DNA from: Aldehydirespirator sp965219165
GTDB taxonomy: Bacteria > Actinomycetota > Acidimicrobiia > Acidimicrobiales > Aldehydirespiratoraceae
DNA: 64,000 bases
Direction: 5' to 3'
Assembly: GCA_965219165.1 (NCBI GenBank)
Contig: CBDCMW010000002.1
Span: 620,001 to 684,000 of the forward strand
The translations under genes were made by a program, and so were the position numbers. Of the stretch, positions 26,743 to 33,958 are shown one piece after another. The notes under the pieces were generated by a model that had not been told where the DNA came from, did not search any database, and saw only the letters and a program-made list of their open reading frames with translations. Each line of letters opens with the position of its first letter. The stretch's first letter is position 1.

Positions 26743-27468
26743 GTGCGTCTGCTCGTGCTGCAGCACATCGACTGCGAGCATCCCGGCCGTCTGCGCGACT
26801 TCCTGAAGGATGACGGGGTCGAATGGACTGCGGTGGAGCTCGACGAGGGCGAGCCGATCCCTCCGCTGGAGGACTACGACGCCATGTGGGTCATGGGCGG
26901 TCCGATGGATGTTTGGGACGTGGAGGAGCACCCGTGGCTCGTGCCGGAGAAGCAGGCCATCCGCCACTGGGTGCGGGAGCTGCAGCGCCCGTTCCTTGGG
27001 GTGTGCCTGGGCCATCAGTTGCTGGCCGACGCCCTGGGCGGCACGTGCGGGCCGCAACGTCCGCCTGAGATCGGGGTGCTGCCGGTGGAGCTGACTGCGG
27101 AGGGCCGCGCCGACCCGATCTTCGAGCAGATGGCCGACCGCCAGCACGCGCTGCAGTGGCACTCGGTGTGCGTGGCCCAGCCGCCGGACGACGCGGTGGT
27201 GCTGGCCGGCTCCCCGGTGTGCCGGGTGCAGGCCATGCGGGTGGGGTCCTGCGCCTGGTCGATGCAGTATCACGTGGAGGTGGAGGACGACACGGTGCGC
27301 AACTGGGGCGCGATCGACGCCTACCGCCAGGCCTTGGAGTCGACCCTGGGCCCCGGTTCCATCGACACCCTCGCGGCCGACACCGACCGCCACATGGACG
27401 GCTTCATGTCCGACGCCGAACAGCTCTACCGCAACTTCATGACCGCGGCCACGGGCGCGGACATCTAG
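26743..27468 (+). CDS. Class-I glutamine amidotransferase-like protein
   Basis: 241 residues from a GTG. The triad is visible: the nucleophile in GVCLGHQ (Cys88), and His177 and Glu179 in QYHVEVE. WVMGGPMDVW near residue 50 matches the stand-alone GATase-1 group related to GMP-synthase amidotransferase domains and to PuuD/YfeJ-type proteins. It probably hydrolyses glutamine or a gamma-glutamyl compound; no synthetase partner is adjacent. Confidence 0.85.
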   Translation: MRLLVLQHIDCEHPGRLRDFLKDDGVEWTAVELDEGEPIPPLEDYDAMWVMGGPMDVWDVEEHPWLVPEKQAIRHWVRELQRPFLGVCLGHQLLADALGGTCGPQRPPEIGVLPVELTAEGRADPIFEQMADRQHALQWHSVCVAQPPDDAVVLAGSPVCRVQAMRVGSCAWSMQYHVEVEDDTVRNWGAIDAYRQALESTLGPGSIDTLAADTDRHMDGFMSDAEQLYRNFMTAATGADI

Positions 27469-27485
27469 CCAGCGGGCCTTCCGGA

Positions 27486-28475
27486 CTACGCGGTTGCTTT
27501 GGCGGAGCCACCACCAACGTAGACGTTCTCGCGGTGCCACTCCAGGTAGGCGCTGTCCGGCGCGATCGCGCCGCTCGGCAGCACCAGCTTGGTGCTGAGG
27601 ACCTGCCCGAAGTAGCGATCCACGCCGGGGTCGTCACGCGCGCTGATCTCCAGACGCTGTGCACGGTGGACGCGTAGGCCGCCGTTCACCGTGATGAGCC
27701 CGGTGTCGAAAGCCGCGTCGTGCACCCCGCATGCCGCTACGCCGTTGCGCTCGTCCAAGCGCTCTTTGTCGTTGCAGACGGCCCACGGCTTGATGTGAGA
27801 GGCCACCAGCAGTTTGTGTCTGGGAAGTGATCGGGGGGCGAACCCGCAGAATGCGCAGCTGTTGCCGTAGTTCGCCAGTACGTTCCTCGCGAATCGATGC
27901 TGTCCTAGACGCACCTGATGTTCTGCCAACCGCGTGGTGGAAGCGTCGTCAGCCAATAGCCGAGCACGGTGTCTCGCGGCCCGGATCGCGACAACTTCAT
28001 CCAAGGTGTGTCGGGCCAGTTCCTCTTGGCCAAGAAGGTCGAAGTCGCCCGAACCCTCCAACGCGAGGAAGTCCGGCAGGCGCTCCGGTCCAATCCCCAT
28101 GTCTCGCGCTGCGTGCAGCACGCGGTCGTACAGCCTGGGAAACTGACGGGTGTCGACGGACATCTCCGCGAAGAATCGCCACTCATGCGCGCCCGAGTGG
28201 GACAGCGAACCGTCGAGGTTCTTCATCTTGCTGGTGATGGACCCCGGCGACCGCTTGAACAGGCTGGACAACGTGTGCACGATCGGTGGCGCCTGGTCGG
28301 TTGACCCTCCGCGGTAGCGGTGCGGATCAACCAGCCGGAAGAGCCCGTAGCACAAGATGACCTCCACAGGCGTGAACGGCTCCTGACGAGGCCTCGGTTG
28401 TCGTAGCAAGACCCTGCTCCACTGCGACCGCGCCTGCGCTTCCGTGAGGTCGACAAGATCGCTCAGCGATCGCAC
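27486..28475 (-). CDS. HNH endonuclease, restriction-type
   Basis: 329 residues. The C-terminal part has the HNH/McrA-like signature: CAFCG, then LVASHIKPW, RNGVAACGVHDAAFDTGLITV, where SHI and CGVHDAAFD supply the catalytic and metal His residues. The N-terminal two thirds resemble uncharacterised regions found in predicted HNH restriction proteins. No methyltransferase is adjacent, so it could be a modification-dependent or orphan nuclease. It is convergent with the amidotransferase gene. Confidence 0.85.
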   Translation of the reverse strand: MRSLSDLVDLTEAQARSQWSRVLLRQPRPRQEPFTPVEVILCYGLFRLVDPHRYRGGSTDQAPPIVHTLSSLFKRSPGSITSKMKNLDGSLSHSGAHEWRFFAEMSVDTRQFPRLYDRVLHAARDMGIGPERLPDFLALEGSGDFDLLGQEELARHTLDEVVAIRAARHRARLLADDASTTRLAEHQVRLGQHRFARNVLANYGNSCAFCGFAPRSLPRHKLLVASHIKPWAVCNDKERLDERNGVAACGVHDAAFDTGLITVNGGLRVHRAQRLEISARDDPGVDRYFGQVLSTKLVLPSGAIAPDSAYLEWHRENVYVGGGSAKATA

Positions 28476-28678
28476 GGCGCGAGATTAGCTTCTCCGTGTC
28501 TTGCGGGTGCCTCCCCGCCGGCTCGACTGTAGGCGCGAGACCGTGCCATGTGGTGGCCCCCGTCGGGGTCGGCCCGCAGGGAATCTCGAGCGGCGATGCA
28601 CGGCGAAGCGGACCGGGCTTCGTCATCGAGTGGGCCAAGCAGCGCCGTCGCCCTGACCGACCAAGGCGGTCAGACGGC

Positions 28679-29314
28679 GTGTGCCTGGCGAACTATGCTC
28701 GCCTCATCAGCGCGACTGACATAGATGCCACCGACTTGCAGCGCCTTCGCTCAGGTGCCAGGGCCCTCGTCGGTGCGGACCTCGTCGGCGCTGACCTCAC
28801 CCGCATGGACTTCACCGACGTGGACCTCCGCAGGGCGAATCTCACCAAGGCGGACCTCTTCGGGGCGAAACTCGTCAGGGCAAGCCTTGATGAGGCGAAC
28901 TTCACCGAGGCGGTCCTGACCAGCGCTGACCTCTCCGGCTCGCACCTTTCCGGCGCCACCCTCACCGATACCGACCTCGCCGACGCCGACCTAGCCGAAG
29001 CGAATCTTGCCGGGGCGAATCTCGCTGGTGCCGACCTGTCTGGCGCGCGCCTTACCGGGGCGAACCTCACCGGCGCCGACCTCTCCGGCGCCGACCTCTA
29101 TGGGGCGGATCTCGCCGGCGCCGACCTCACCGGGGCCGACCTCTCTAGGACGGTCCTCACCGGCACTAACTTCGCTGGCGCGAAGCACGACTACCACGCG
29201 CCCAAGCCGCCACCCCTTGGGAATCCACCGCCACGGTCCACGGCCGGCAAGGTTCTCAAGCTGAAGGGAAACGTCGGTCCGTTGGCACCCGCCTCGCCGA
29301 CCTGCGAGGGCTGA
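28679..29314 (+). CDS. Pentapeptide-repeat protein
   Basis: About 211 residues from a GTG at 28679; the frame is open further upstream without a better start. From about residue 20 to 170 the sequence is an array of pentapeptide repeats (A-D/N-L-x-x, e.g. GADLTGADLSRT), which fold as a right-handed four-sided helix. Such proteins include DNA mimics that protect gyrase and many of unknown role. The last 324 bp lie antisense to the vsr reading frame. Confidence 0.75.
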   Translation: MCLANYARLISATDIDATDLQRLRSGARALVGADLVGADLTRMDFTDVDLRRANLTKADLFGAKLVRASLDEANFTEAVLTSADLSGSHLSGATLTDTDLADADLAEANLAGANLAGADLSGARLTGANLTGADLSGADLYGADLAGADLTGADLSRTVLTGTNFAGAKHDYHAPKPPPLGNPPPRSTAGKVLKLKGNVGPLAPASPTCEG

Positions 29315-29734
29315 CTGCACGGCTTCCTGGACTTGGTCGGCAACGGCCTCGGGATCCTCGTGCTCCCAGAAGCGCAGCACCGTCCACCCGGCCTGCTGGA
29401 GGTATGCGGTGGTCTCGTTGTCGCGCTCGATGTTGCGCGCGATCTTGTCCGCCCAGTACTGGGAGTTTGTGGCTGGCTGGGTGTGGTGGTCGGGGCATCC
29501 GTGCCAATAGCAGCCGTCGACGAACACGGCGATGTGGGTCTTGCGCAGGACTAGGTCGGCGGTGCGGGCCAGTTCCGGCTGGGGCCGCGCCGACACCCGG
29601 AACCTGATGCCTCGTCGATGCACGGCGGAGCGCACCGCCATCTCGGGCTTGGTGTCGCGGCTGCGGTTGCCCTGCATCGACTTGCGGGTCGAAGGCGACG
29701 AAGCCCATGACTCGTTCCCCGAGTCCGCTCCCAC
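28991..29734 (-). CDS. vsr: Very short patch repair (Vsr) endonuclease with extended C-terminus
   Basis: The first 145 residues or so are a Vsr nuclease: MQGNRSRDTKPEMAVRSA, ADLVLRKTHIAVFVDGCYWHGCP, a NSQYWADKIARNIERD motif and GWTVLRFWEHE. Vsr nicks T:G mismatches made by deamination of 5-methylcytosine and usually accompanies a cytosine methyltransferase; none is seen here. The frame has no stop at the usual place and runs another 100 residues, antisense to the pentapeptide-repeat gene, giving a low-complexity GEVGAGEV-like tail. Either the tail is real or the stop was lost. Confidence 0.8.
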   Translation of the reverse strand: MGADSGNESWASSPSTRKSMQGNRSRDTKPEMAVRSAVHRRGIRFRVSARPQPELARTADLVLRKTHIAVFVDGCYWHGCPDHHTQPATNSQYWADKIARNIERDNETTAYLQQAGWTVLRFWEHEDPEAVADQVQEAVQSALAGRRGGCQRTDVSLQLENLAGRGPWRWIPKGWRLGRVVVVLRASEVSAGEDRPREVGPGEVGAGEIRPIEVGAGEVGAGEVRPGKARARQVGTSEIRPGKIRFG

Positions 29735-29821
29735 ACACCGGACCGTAACGGCCGAGCGCCGCCCGCGCCGGCCCCAGCCGTCCGCAAGCCGCTGGACTGT
29801 CTGGCTACAGGACTACCCGGC

Positions 29822-30021
29822 AACTGCAACCATCTGACAGCCTTGTTGCTGGCGGTCTTCGTCGGCGGTCTGGGAGTAGACAGGTTCTACTTGGGCTCAC
29901 CGGCCTGGGAGTTCTGAAGCTGGTTACTCTCGGCGGTCTGGGGATTTGGTGGCTGATCGATCTGATCCTGATAGCGACCAAATCGCTTGGTCCAGCAGAC
30001 GGCTCGGGTTACACCAACTAG
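29822..30021 (+). pseudogene. TM2-domain protein remnant with a frameshift
   Basis: Reading from 29843 gives LLLAVFVGGLGVDRFYLGS, the first half of a TM2 domain. From 29899, in a different frame, the sequence continues TGLGVLKLVTLGGLGIWW then LIDLILIATKS and ends at a TAG (30019-30021). Adding one base at about 29897-29899 would restore a continuous TM2 domain. No start codon in frame precedes the first half, so both ends look decayed. A sequencing error could explain the frameshift but not the missing start. Confidence 0.7.
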
Positions 30022-30083
30022 CCACCAGTCAGCGGTTGGCCACATCACGCCTGTCTTGCCTGGCCGAGCGCTGGAGCGAGGCA

Positions 30084-31052
30084 CTAGGTCGGCTTCTGAT
30101 GCCGGAAGTTGCGCCCTAGTTCAGCGACGTATCTTCGACCGAGTCCATCGTGGTGATCCGTGAGCCAGTGGCTCAGCTTGGTCGTGCCTGCCGGAGGCGC
30201 GTCGGATGTGAACTGGCCAGCCATCAACTCGTCCACCTCGTCGCGGGTGAGCACAACGTCGCGCACCATCAGGCCCACCAGTCCCGTCATGGCGAGGCCG
30301 ACCGGCGGGGGCAGGTGCACCAATCGGCTGCGCGCGCCCACGGCGGCGGCGATGGTCTGGATCAGCGTCTCGTAGGAGAAGATCTCTGGCCCCGCCGCGT
30401 CGGCAATGGAGTCCTCGTGTTGGGAAGCAGCTGCCACAGCCTGGGCCGCAACGTCTCCGGCGTAGACGGGTCGGACCGGGTAGTCGCCCTTTCCGAACAC
30501 GGGATAGATCGGGAAGCGCCGCAGCGCCCAGGCCATGTTGTTGAGCAGTAGGTCGCCGGCGCCGAATATAAGGGTGGGCCTGATGATGGCGTGGGGGACT
30601 CCGAGGCCCGCCAGTATCTCTTCCACCTGCGCTTTGGCCCTGATGTAAGGCAGGTTTGCCTCCAACGACGCGTTCGACACCGAGAGGTGAACGATCCGCT
30701 TGATGCCTGCCTTCTGTGCAGCTTGGAACAGGATCCTGCTGTTCTCGACGGCGTGGTCGAAGGTGATCGGCCCACGCGGGAACCGGATCCAGTAGGTGTT
30801 GTAGAGCACGCCGGCGCCGCGCATCGAGTTGCACAGGCTGTCCGGCTCTGAGAAGTCCAGAGGGGACGCGGCCACCTTGCCGCCAAAGTCGTTGCGGATA
30901 TCGGGGTGGCGGGTCAGTGTTCTGACGCCGACACCCTGGTCGATCAGACGTCGTGCGATGTATCCACCCGTGTAGCTGAAAGCGCCGGTGACGACGGCCA
31001 GATCTGGATGCTCGATGTCTACGCGAACATCTGTCCGGGGGTCTGTTGACAT
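30084..31052 (-). CDS. NAD(P)-binding, atypical short-chain dehydrogenase/epimerase-like protein
   Basis: 322 residues with a Rossmann start LAVVTGAFSYTGGYIARRL (glycine motif TGxxxxTGxxI), a central IKRIVHLSVSNAS strand and RPTLIFGAGD. It resembles extended/atypical SDR proteins of the NmrA/NDUFA9-like type, which bind NAD(P) and act as oxidoreductases or redox sensors. An unusually AT-rich 100 bp lie immediately upstream, probably its promoter, with a TATATCCGAATATA inverted repeat at 31093. Confidence 0.8.
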   Translation of the reverse strand: MSTDPRTDVRVDIEHPDLAVVTGAFSYTGGYIARRLIDQGVGVRTLTRHPDIRNDFGGKVAASPLDFSEPDSLCNSMRGAGVLYNTYWIRFPRGPITFDHAVENSRILFQAAQKAGIKRIVHLSVSNASLEANLPYIRAKAQVEEILAGLGVPHAIIRPTLIFGAGDLLLNNMAWALRRFPIYPVFGKGDYPVRPVYAGDVAAQAVAAASQHEDSIADAAGPEIFSYETLIQTIAAAVGARSRLVHLPPPVGLAMTGLVGLMVRDVVLTRDEVDELMAGQFTSDAPPAGTTKLSHWLTDHHDGLGRRYVAELGRNFRHQKPT

Positions 31053-31092
31053 GCAGTCGGCCTTCTGGTCACAGGTCTACTACAACATCAAC

Positions 31093-31106
31093 TATATCCG
31101 AATATA
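31093..31106. promoter_or_regulatory. AT-rich inverted repeat upstream of the NAD(P)-binding gene
   Basis: TATAT-CCGA-ATATA in an AT-rich island (about 31070-31160), 41 bp upstream of the leftward gene's ATG. It could be part of a promoter or an operator; no boundaries can be proved from sequence. Confidence 0.3.
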
Positions 31107-31233
31107 TCACAATAAAATGAATGTCAGTGCTGACTATGAAGTTCTGAGGACGGCGATCATCTTAGTGGGCAGCCTCGCGAGCGCTGCGACACGGCACGTG
31201 CCCAAGCGGCGCTTACTCAGGATGTCTCCACTG

Positions 31234-31307
31234 TCGGGCAGGCGGGATTTGAACCCACGACCTCCTCGTCCCGAACGAGGCGCGCTACCAAGCTGCGCCA
31301 CTGCCCG
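31234..31307 (-). tRNA. tRNA-Pro (anticodon CGG)
   Basis: On the minus strand the 74 bases fold as a tRNA. The acceptor stem CGGGCAG pairs with CTGCCCG followed by discriminator A. The D-arm contains AGCTTGGTAGC, the anticodon stem CCTCG/CGAGG holds loop TTCGGGA (anticodon CGG), and the T-arm contains GGTTCAAATCC. CCA is not encoded. It reads proline CCG codons, common in this GC-rich genome. Confidence 0.95.
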
Positions 31308-31353
31308 TGTGCAGCGCCCGAGATGCTAGCCGGGGTCGGCGCCGGCCACGCCT

Positions 31354-31734
31354 TCAGGCAGGCGCGGCGGCGTCGGCCAGGGTGGATGCCACCAGGCGGG
31401 CCAGGCGCATCGGGTCGATGGGCTTGACCAGCCACCCGTCGGCGGTGCTGCTACGGGCCAGGAACTCGTCGGCGTCGCGGTCGAGCAGCATGATCACCGG
31501 CCGGCGCTCGAGCCGGCCCATGTCCTCCTCCTGACGGATGGCCAGGCATGCCGCCATCCCTCCCATGTTGCCGACCTGCAGGTCGAGCAGCACCAGATGA
31601 GGCTCGACCAGCTCGATCGCAGCGAGCGTGTCCGCTCCTCGCCTCACCCTGTGCAGCCGGTGGTCGCCGCCCAGCGCCGCCTCGCACTGCTCCGCGACCC
31701 AGTCGGCGTCGGTCACCAGCAACACCTCGGGCAC
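31354..31734 (-). CDS. Single-domain response regulator (receiver)
   Basis: 126 residues, receiver domain only: acidic pair near residues 9-11, phospho-acceptor Asp51 in LVLLDLQV and the conserved Lys104 in LVKPID. There is no output domain, so it probably works by binding a partner or in a phosphorelay. It is divergent from the STAS-domain gene, and the two may belong to one regulatory circuit; no kinase is adjacent. Confidence 0.85.
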   Translation of the reverse strand: MPEVLLVTDADWVAEQCEAALGGDHRLHRVRRGADTLAAIELVEPHLVLLDLQVGNMGGMAACLAIRQEEDMGRLERRPVIMLLDRDADEFLARSSTADGWLVKPIDPMRLARLVASTLADAAAPA

Positions 31735-31893
31735 GGCGGGGATGGTACCGCGTCGCGGCCGGTCCGAACCCCCCGCCTGGCGCCCCGAGCTGCCGGTTGT
31801 TCCTGCGGTGGGCCGTCCCGGACCGTCCCGACCGCAGCCCGTTCCGGCCCTCCCGGCCGCGCTGTGTCACGGGGGCCGGGTATCCTCCCGCCC

Positions 31894-32259
31894 ATGCTGG
31901 ACATCGATTCATTCCGCCGCGATGCAGACGGCAACGCAGAGTCATACCACCTGCTTCGTCCCACCGGCGAACTCGATGCCTACACCGTGGCCCACTTCCG
32001 CGAGGCGCTGGCCGAGCACGCCACCTCGGGGCGCCTCGTGGTGGATCTCTGCGGCGTGCCCTTCATCGACTCTGCCGGTCTCGGTGCGCTCATCGGCGGG
32101 ATCCGCCGCGTCCGCGAGAACGAGGGCCGGGTCGTGGTGTACTGCAACGGCGCCACGCTGATCCGCCTGCTGCACACCACCGGCTTCAACCGCATCGTGC
32201 CCGTGGAAGAGACCCTCGAAGGTGCTGTCAGCGCACTCGACCGGGATCCCGGCGCCTAG
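31894..32259 (+). CDS. STAS-domain anti-sigma factor antagonist
   Basis: 121 residues from the ATG at 31894. It has the STAS/SpoIIAA pattern, with a strand LRPTGELDAYTVAHFREAL and the phosphorylation-site motif FIDSAGLGAL (Ser60). Proteins of this kind bind an anti-sigma factor when unphosphorylated and so free a sigma factor. Neither the anti-sigma kinase nor the sigma factor is in the window. Confidence 0.88.
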   Translation: MLDIDSFRRDADGNAESYHLLRPTGELDAYTVAHFREALAEHATSGRLVVDLCGVPFIDSAGLGALIGGIRRVRENEGRVVVYCNGATLIRLLHTTGFNRIVPVEETLEGAVSALDRDPGA

Positions 32260-32295
32260 AGGCGGCGACGGCTCCCATTCTTACTGCACTGTTCG

Positions 32296-33597
32296 ATGAG
32301 GCTCACTAGGCGGGTCGCGGGCTGCGTTGCGCTGGTGCTTGGTGCCGTGCTGGCGTTGAGCCTGCCGGCCTCGGCCGCAGCCTCCGGCACCGGGAGCCTC
32401 GCCGCCGAGGCAGGGCCGGGCGTGTTCGACGTGGTGGAAGTGTCGGGCTATCTCGATCCGATCATGGCCGACTTCATCGAGCGGTCCATCGACAAGGCCC
32501 TCGCCGACGGCTCGCTCGGCCTGGTGCTGCAGGTCAACAGCTCCCGAGCAACCGTCGGCGACGAACGGCTCCGCGAGCTGGCCGCTCGCATCCGGGACTC
32601 CGACGTGCCCGTCACTGTGTGGGTCGGCCCGTCGGGCGCAGTGGCCACCGGAGGCGTGGGCCAGCTCGCCGGCCTGGTGAGCGACCTGGCCTTGGCCCCC
32701 GGCTCCGAGCTGGGCGAGCTCGGCCCGCTGATCCTGCTGCCCGAGGACTTGACCGAGCCCTTCGCACAGTCCTATCCCCGCCTGCGCTCCCAGACGGTCT
32801 CCTCGGCGGAGGCCATAGAGCTTGGTCTGGCTCGGGAGGCCCCGACCCTGCCGTTCTTCGTGCTCGACCTGCCCGGCTTCGAGACCGAGATCGACACGGC
32901 CGGCGACGAGCCGTCGCGGATCCCGGTGACCCGGGTCCGTTTCGCCAAACTCGCACTGCTCGACCAGTTCATGCACGTCGCGGCCAGTCCCGCGGTGGCC
33001 TACCTGCTGTTCCTCGTGGGCGCCGGACTGCTCGTCTTCGAGCTCTACACCGCAGGCGTGGGCATCGCCGGGGTTATCGGCGCGGTCACCTTCCTGCTCG
33101 GTTGCTACGGGTTGGCGGCGCTGCCGGCGCGGGGCTGGGCTGTGGCTCTGCTGCTAGTGGCCATGTTCGGCTATGCCGTGGACGTCCAGATCGGCGCGCC
33201 CAGAGCCTGGACGGTGATCGCGACGGTGTGCCTGGTGGCTGGGTCTCTGACCCTGTTCCAAGGGGAATCGCTGTCATGGATCACCCTGCTGGCGGGGATC
33301 GTGGGGGTCGTCGCCGGAATGGTCGCCGGCATGCCTGCGATGGTGCGCACCCGCTTCGGCACGCCGAGGATCGGACGCGACTGGATGATCGGCGCTCTCG
33401 GTGTCGCCCGAGACGCCGTGGACCCCGAGGGCGTGGTGGTCATCGACGGCGCTCCCTGGAGGGCCCGGACCCACCGGGCCACACCCATAGCTACGGGCGA
33501 CCCGGTCCGTGTGATGGCGCTGGAGGGCCTGATCCTCACGGTGGGGCCCGCTGACGCGACGGGCGACCACGACGCGCCGGACGCCAGCCAGCCTTAG
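32296..33597 (+). CDS. NfeD-family membrane protein with altered ClpP-like protease domain
   Basis: 433 residues: signal peptide (about 1-30, ending SAAA), a ClpP-class domain (about 40-200), several membrane segments (about 230-350) and a C-terminal NfeD OB-fold domain (GALGVARDAVDPEGVVVIDG, then TGDPVRVMALEG). In active NfeD proteases the nucleophile lies in an A-S-A-type context; here the matching stretch is SGAVATGGVGQLAG, with Thr118 where Ser is expected. It may be proteolytically inactive and act as a membrane scaffold. Confidence 0.75.
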   Translation: MRLTRRVAGCVALVLGAVLALSLPASAAASGTGSLAAEAGPGVFDVVEVSGYLDPIMADFIERSIDKALADGSLGLVLQVNSSRATVGDERLRELAARIRDSDVPVTVWVGPSGAVATGGVGQLAGLVSDLALAPGSELGELGPLILLPEDLTEPFAQSYPRLRSQTVSSAEAIELGLAREAPTLPFFVLDLPGFETEIDTAGDEPSRIPVTRVRFAKLALLDQFMHVAASPAVAYLLFLVGAGLLVFELYTAGVGIAGVIGAVTFLLGCYGLAALPARGWAVALLLVAMFGYAVDVQIGAPRAWTVIATVCLVAGSLTLFQGESLSWITLLAGIVGVVAGMVAGMPAMVRTRFGTPRIGRDWMIGALGVARDAVDPEGVVVIDGAPWRARTHRATPIATGDPVRVMALEGLILTVGPADATGDHDAPDASQP

Positions 33598-33678
33598 TCT
33601 CTTGTGTGTTGTCAAGAAAAGCTTTGAGCGGTTTGTCTGTCGGGCTGTTCATGTGGTAGTTCGTCACTGGGAGGAGGC

Positions 33679-33957
33679 GTGTCGCCTATGAGGTTCGCTT
33701 CACGCAATGAGGTTGAGTGGCAGTTGCGAGCCGCTTGCAGAGGACCCCATGCGTCTATGTTCTTCCCGCCTCCCTACTTGGAGAAGCGCGACGAGAAGCG
33801 CCAGCGCGAGCTTCGGGCCAAGGACATCTGCGCCTCCTGCTCGGTGCAGCCTGACTGCCTGCAGTACGCGCTCGACATCGGTGAGCAGCACGGCATCTGG
33901 GGCGGGCTCAACGAGATCGAGCGGCGCGACCTCCTGTTGCGAACAGCCCGGGCCTGA
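33679..33957 (+). CDS. WhiB-family Fe-S transcriptional regulator
   Basis: 92 residues from a GTG with a GGGAGGAGG ribosome site (an ATG three codons later is possible). The WhiB pattern is complete: a first Cys in AACRGP, CASCSVQPDC, and the GIWGG turn followed by a basic end. The four Cys bind a 4Fe-4S cluster that senses redox or NO. WhiB proteins are confined to Actinobacteria and their phages, which is the main taxonomic clue in the window. It is convergent with selB, one base apart. Confidence 0.95.
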   Translation: MSPMRFASRNEVEWQLRAACRGPHASMFFPPPYLEKRDEKRQRELRAKDICASCSVQPDCLQYALDIGEQHGIWGGLNEIERRDLLLRTARA

Positions 33958-33958
33958 C

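Noticed and set aside
29915..29917. TGA in the TM2 remnant read as another selenocysteine codon
   Set aside because: The frame after this TGA does not continue the TM2 sequence; the true continuation is in another frame, so a frameshift explains it better.
31234..31254. Attachment site for an integrated element at tRNA-Pro
   Set aside because: No second copy of the tRNA 3' end and no integrase gene was found within the window.
31234..31307. tRNA-Sec gene
   Set aside because: This tRNA has 74 bases, no long extra arm and a CGG anticodon, so it is tRNA-Pro. No other candidate tRNA-Sec was seen in the window.
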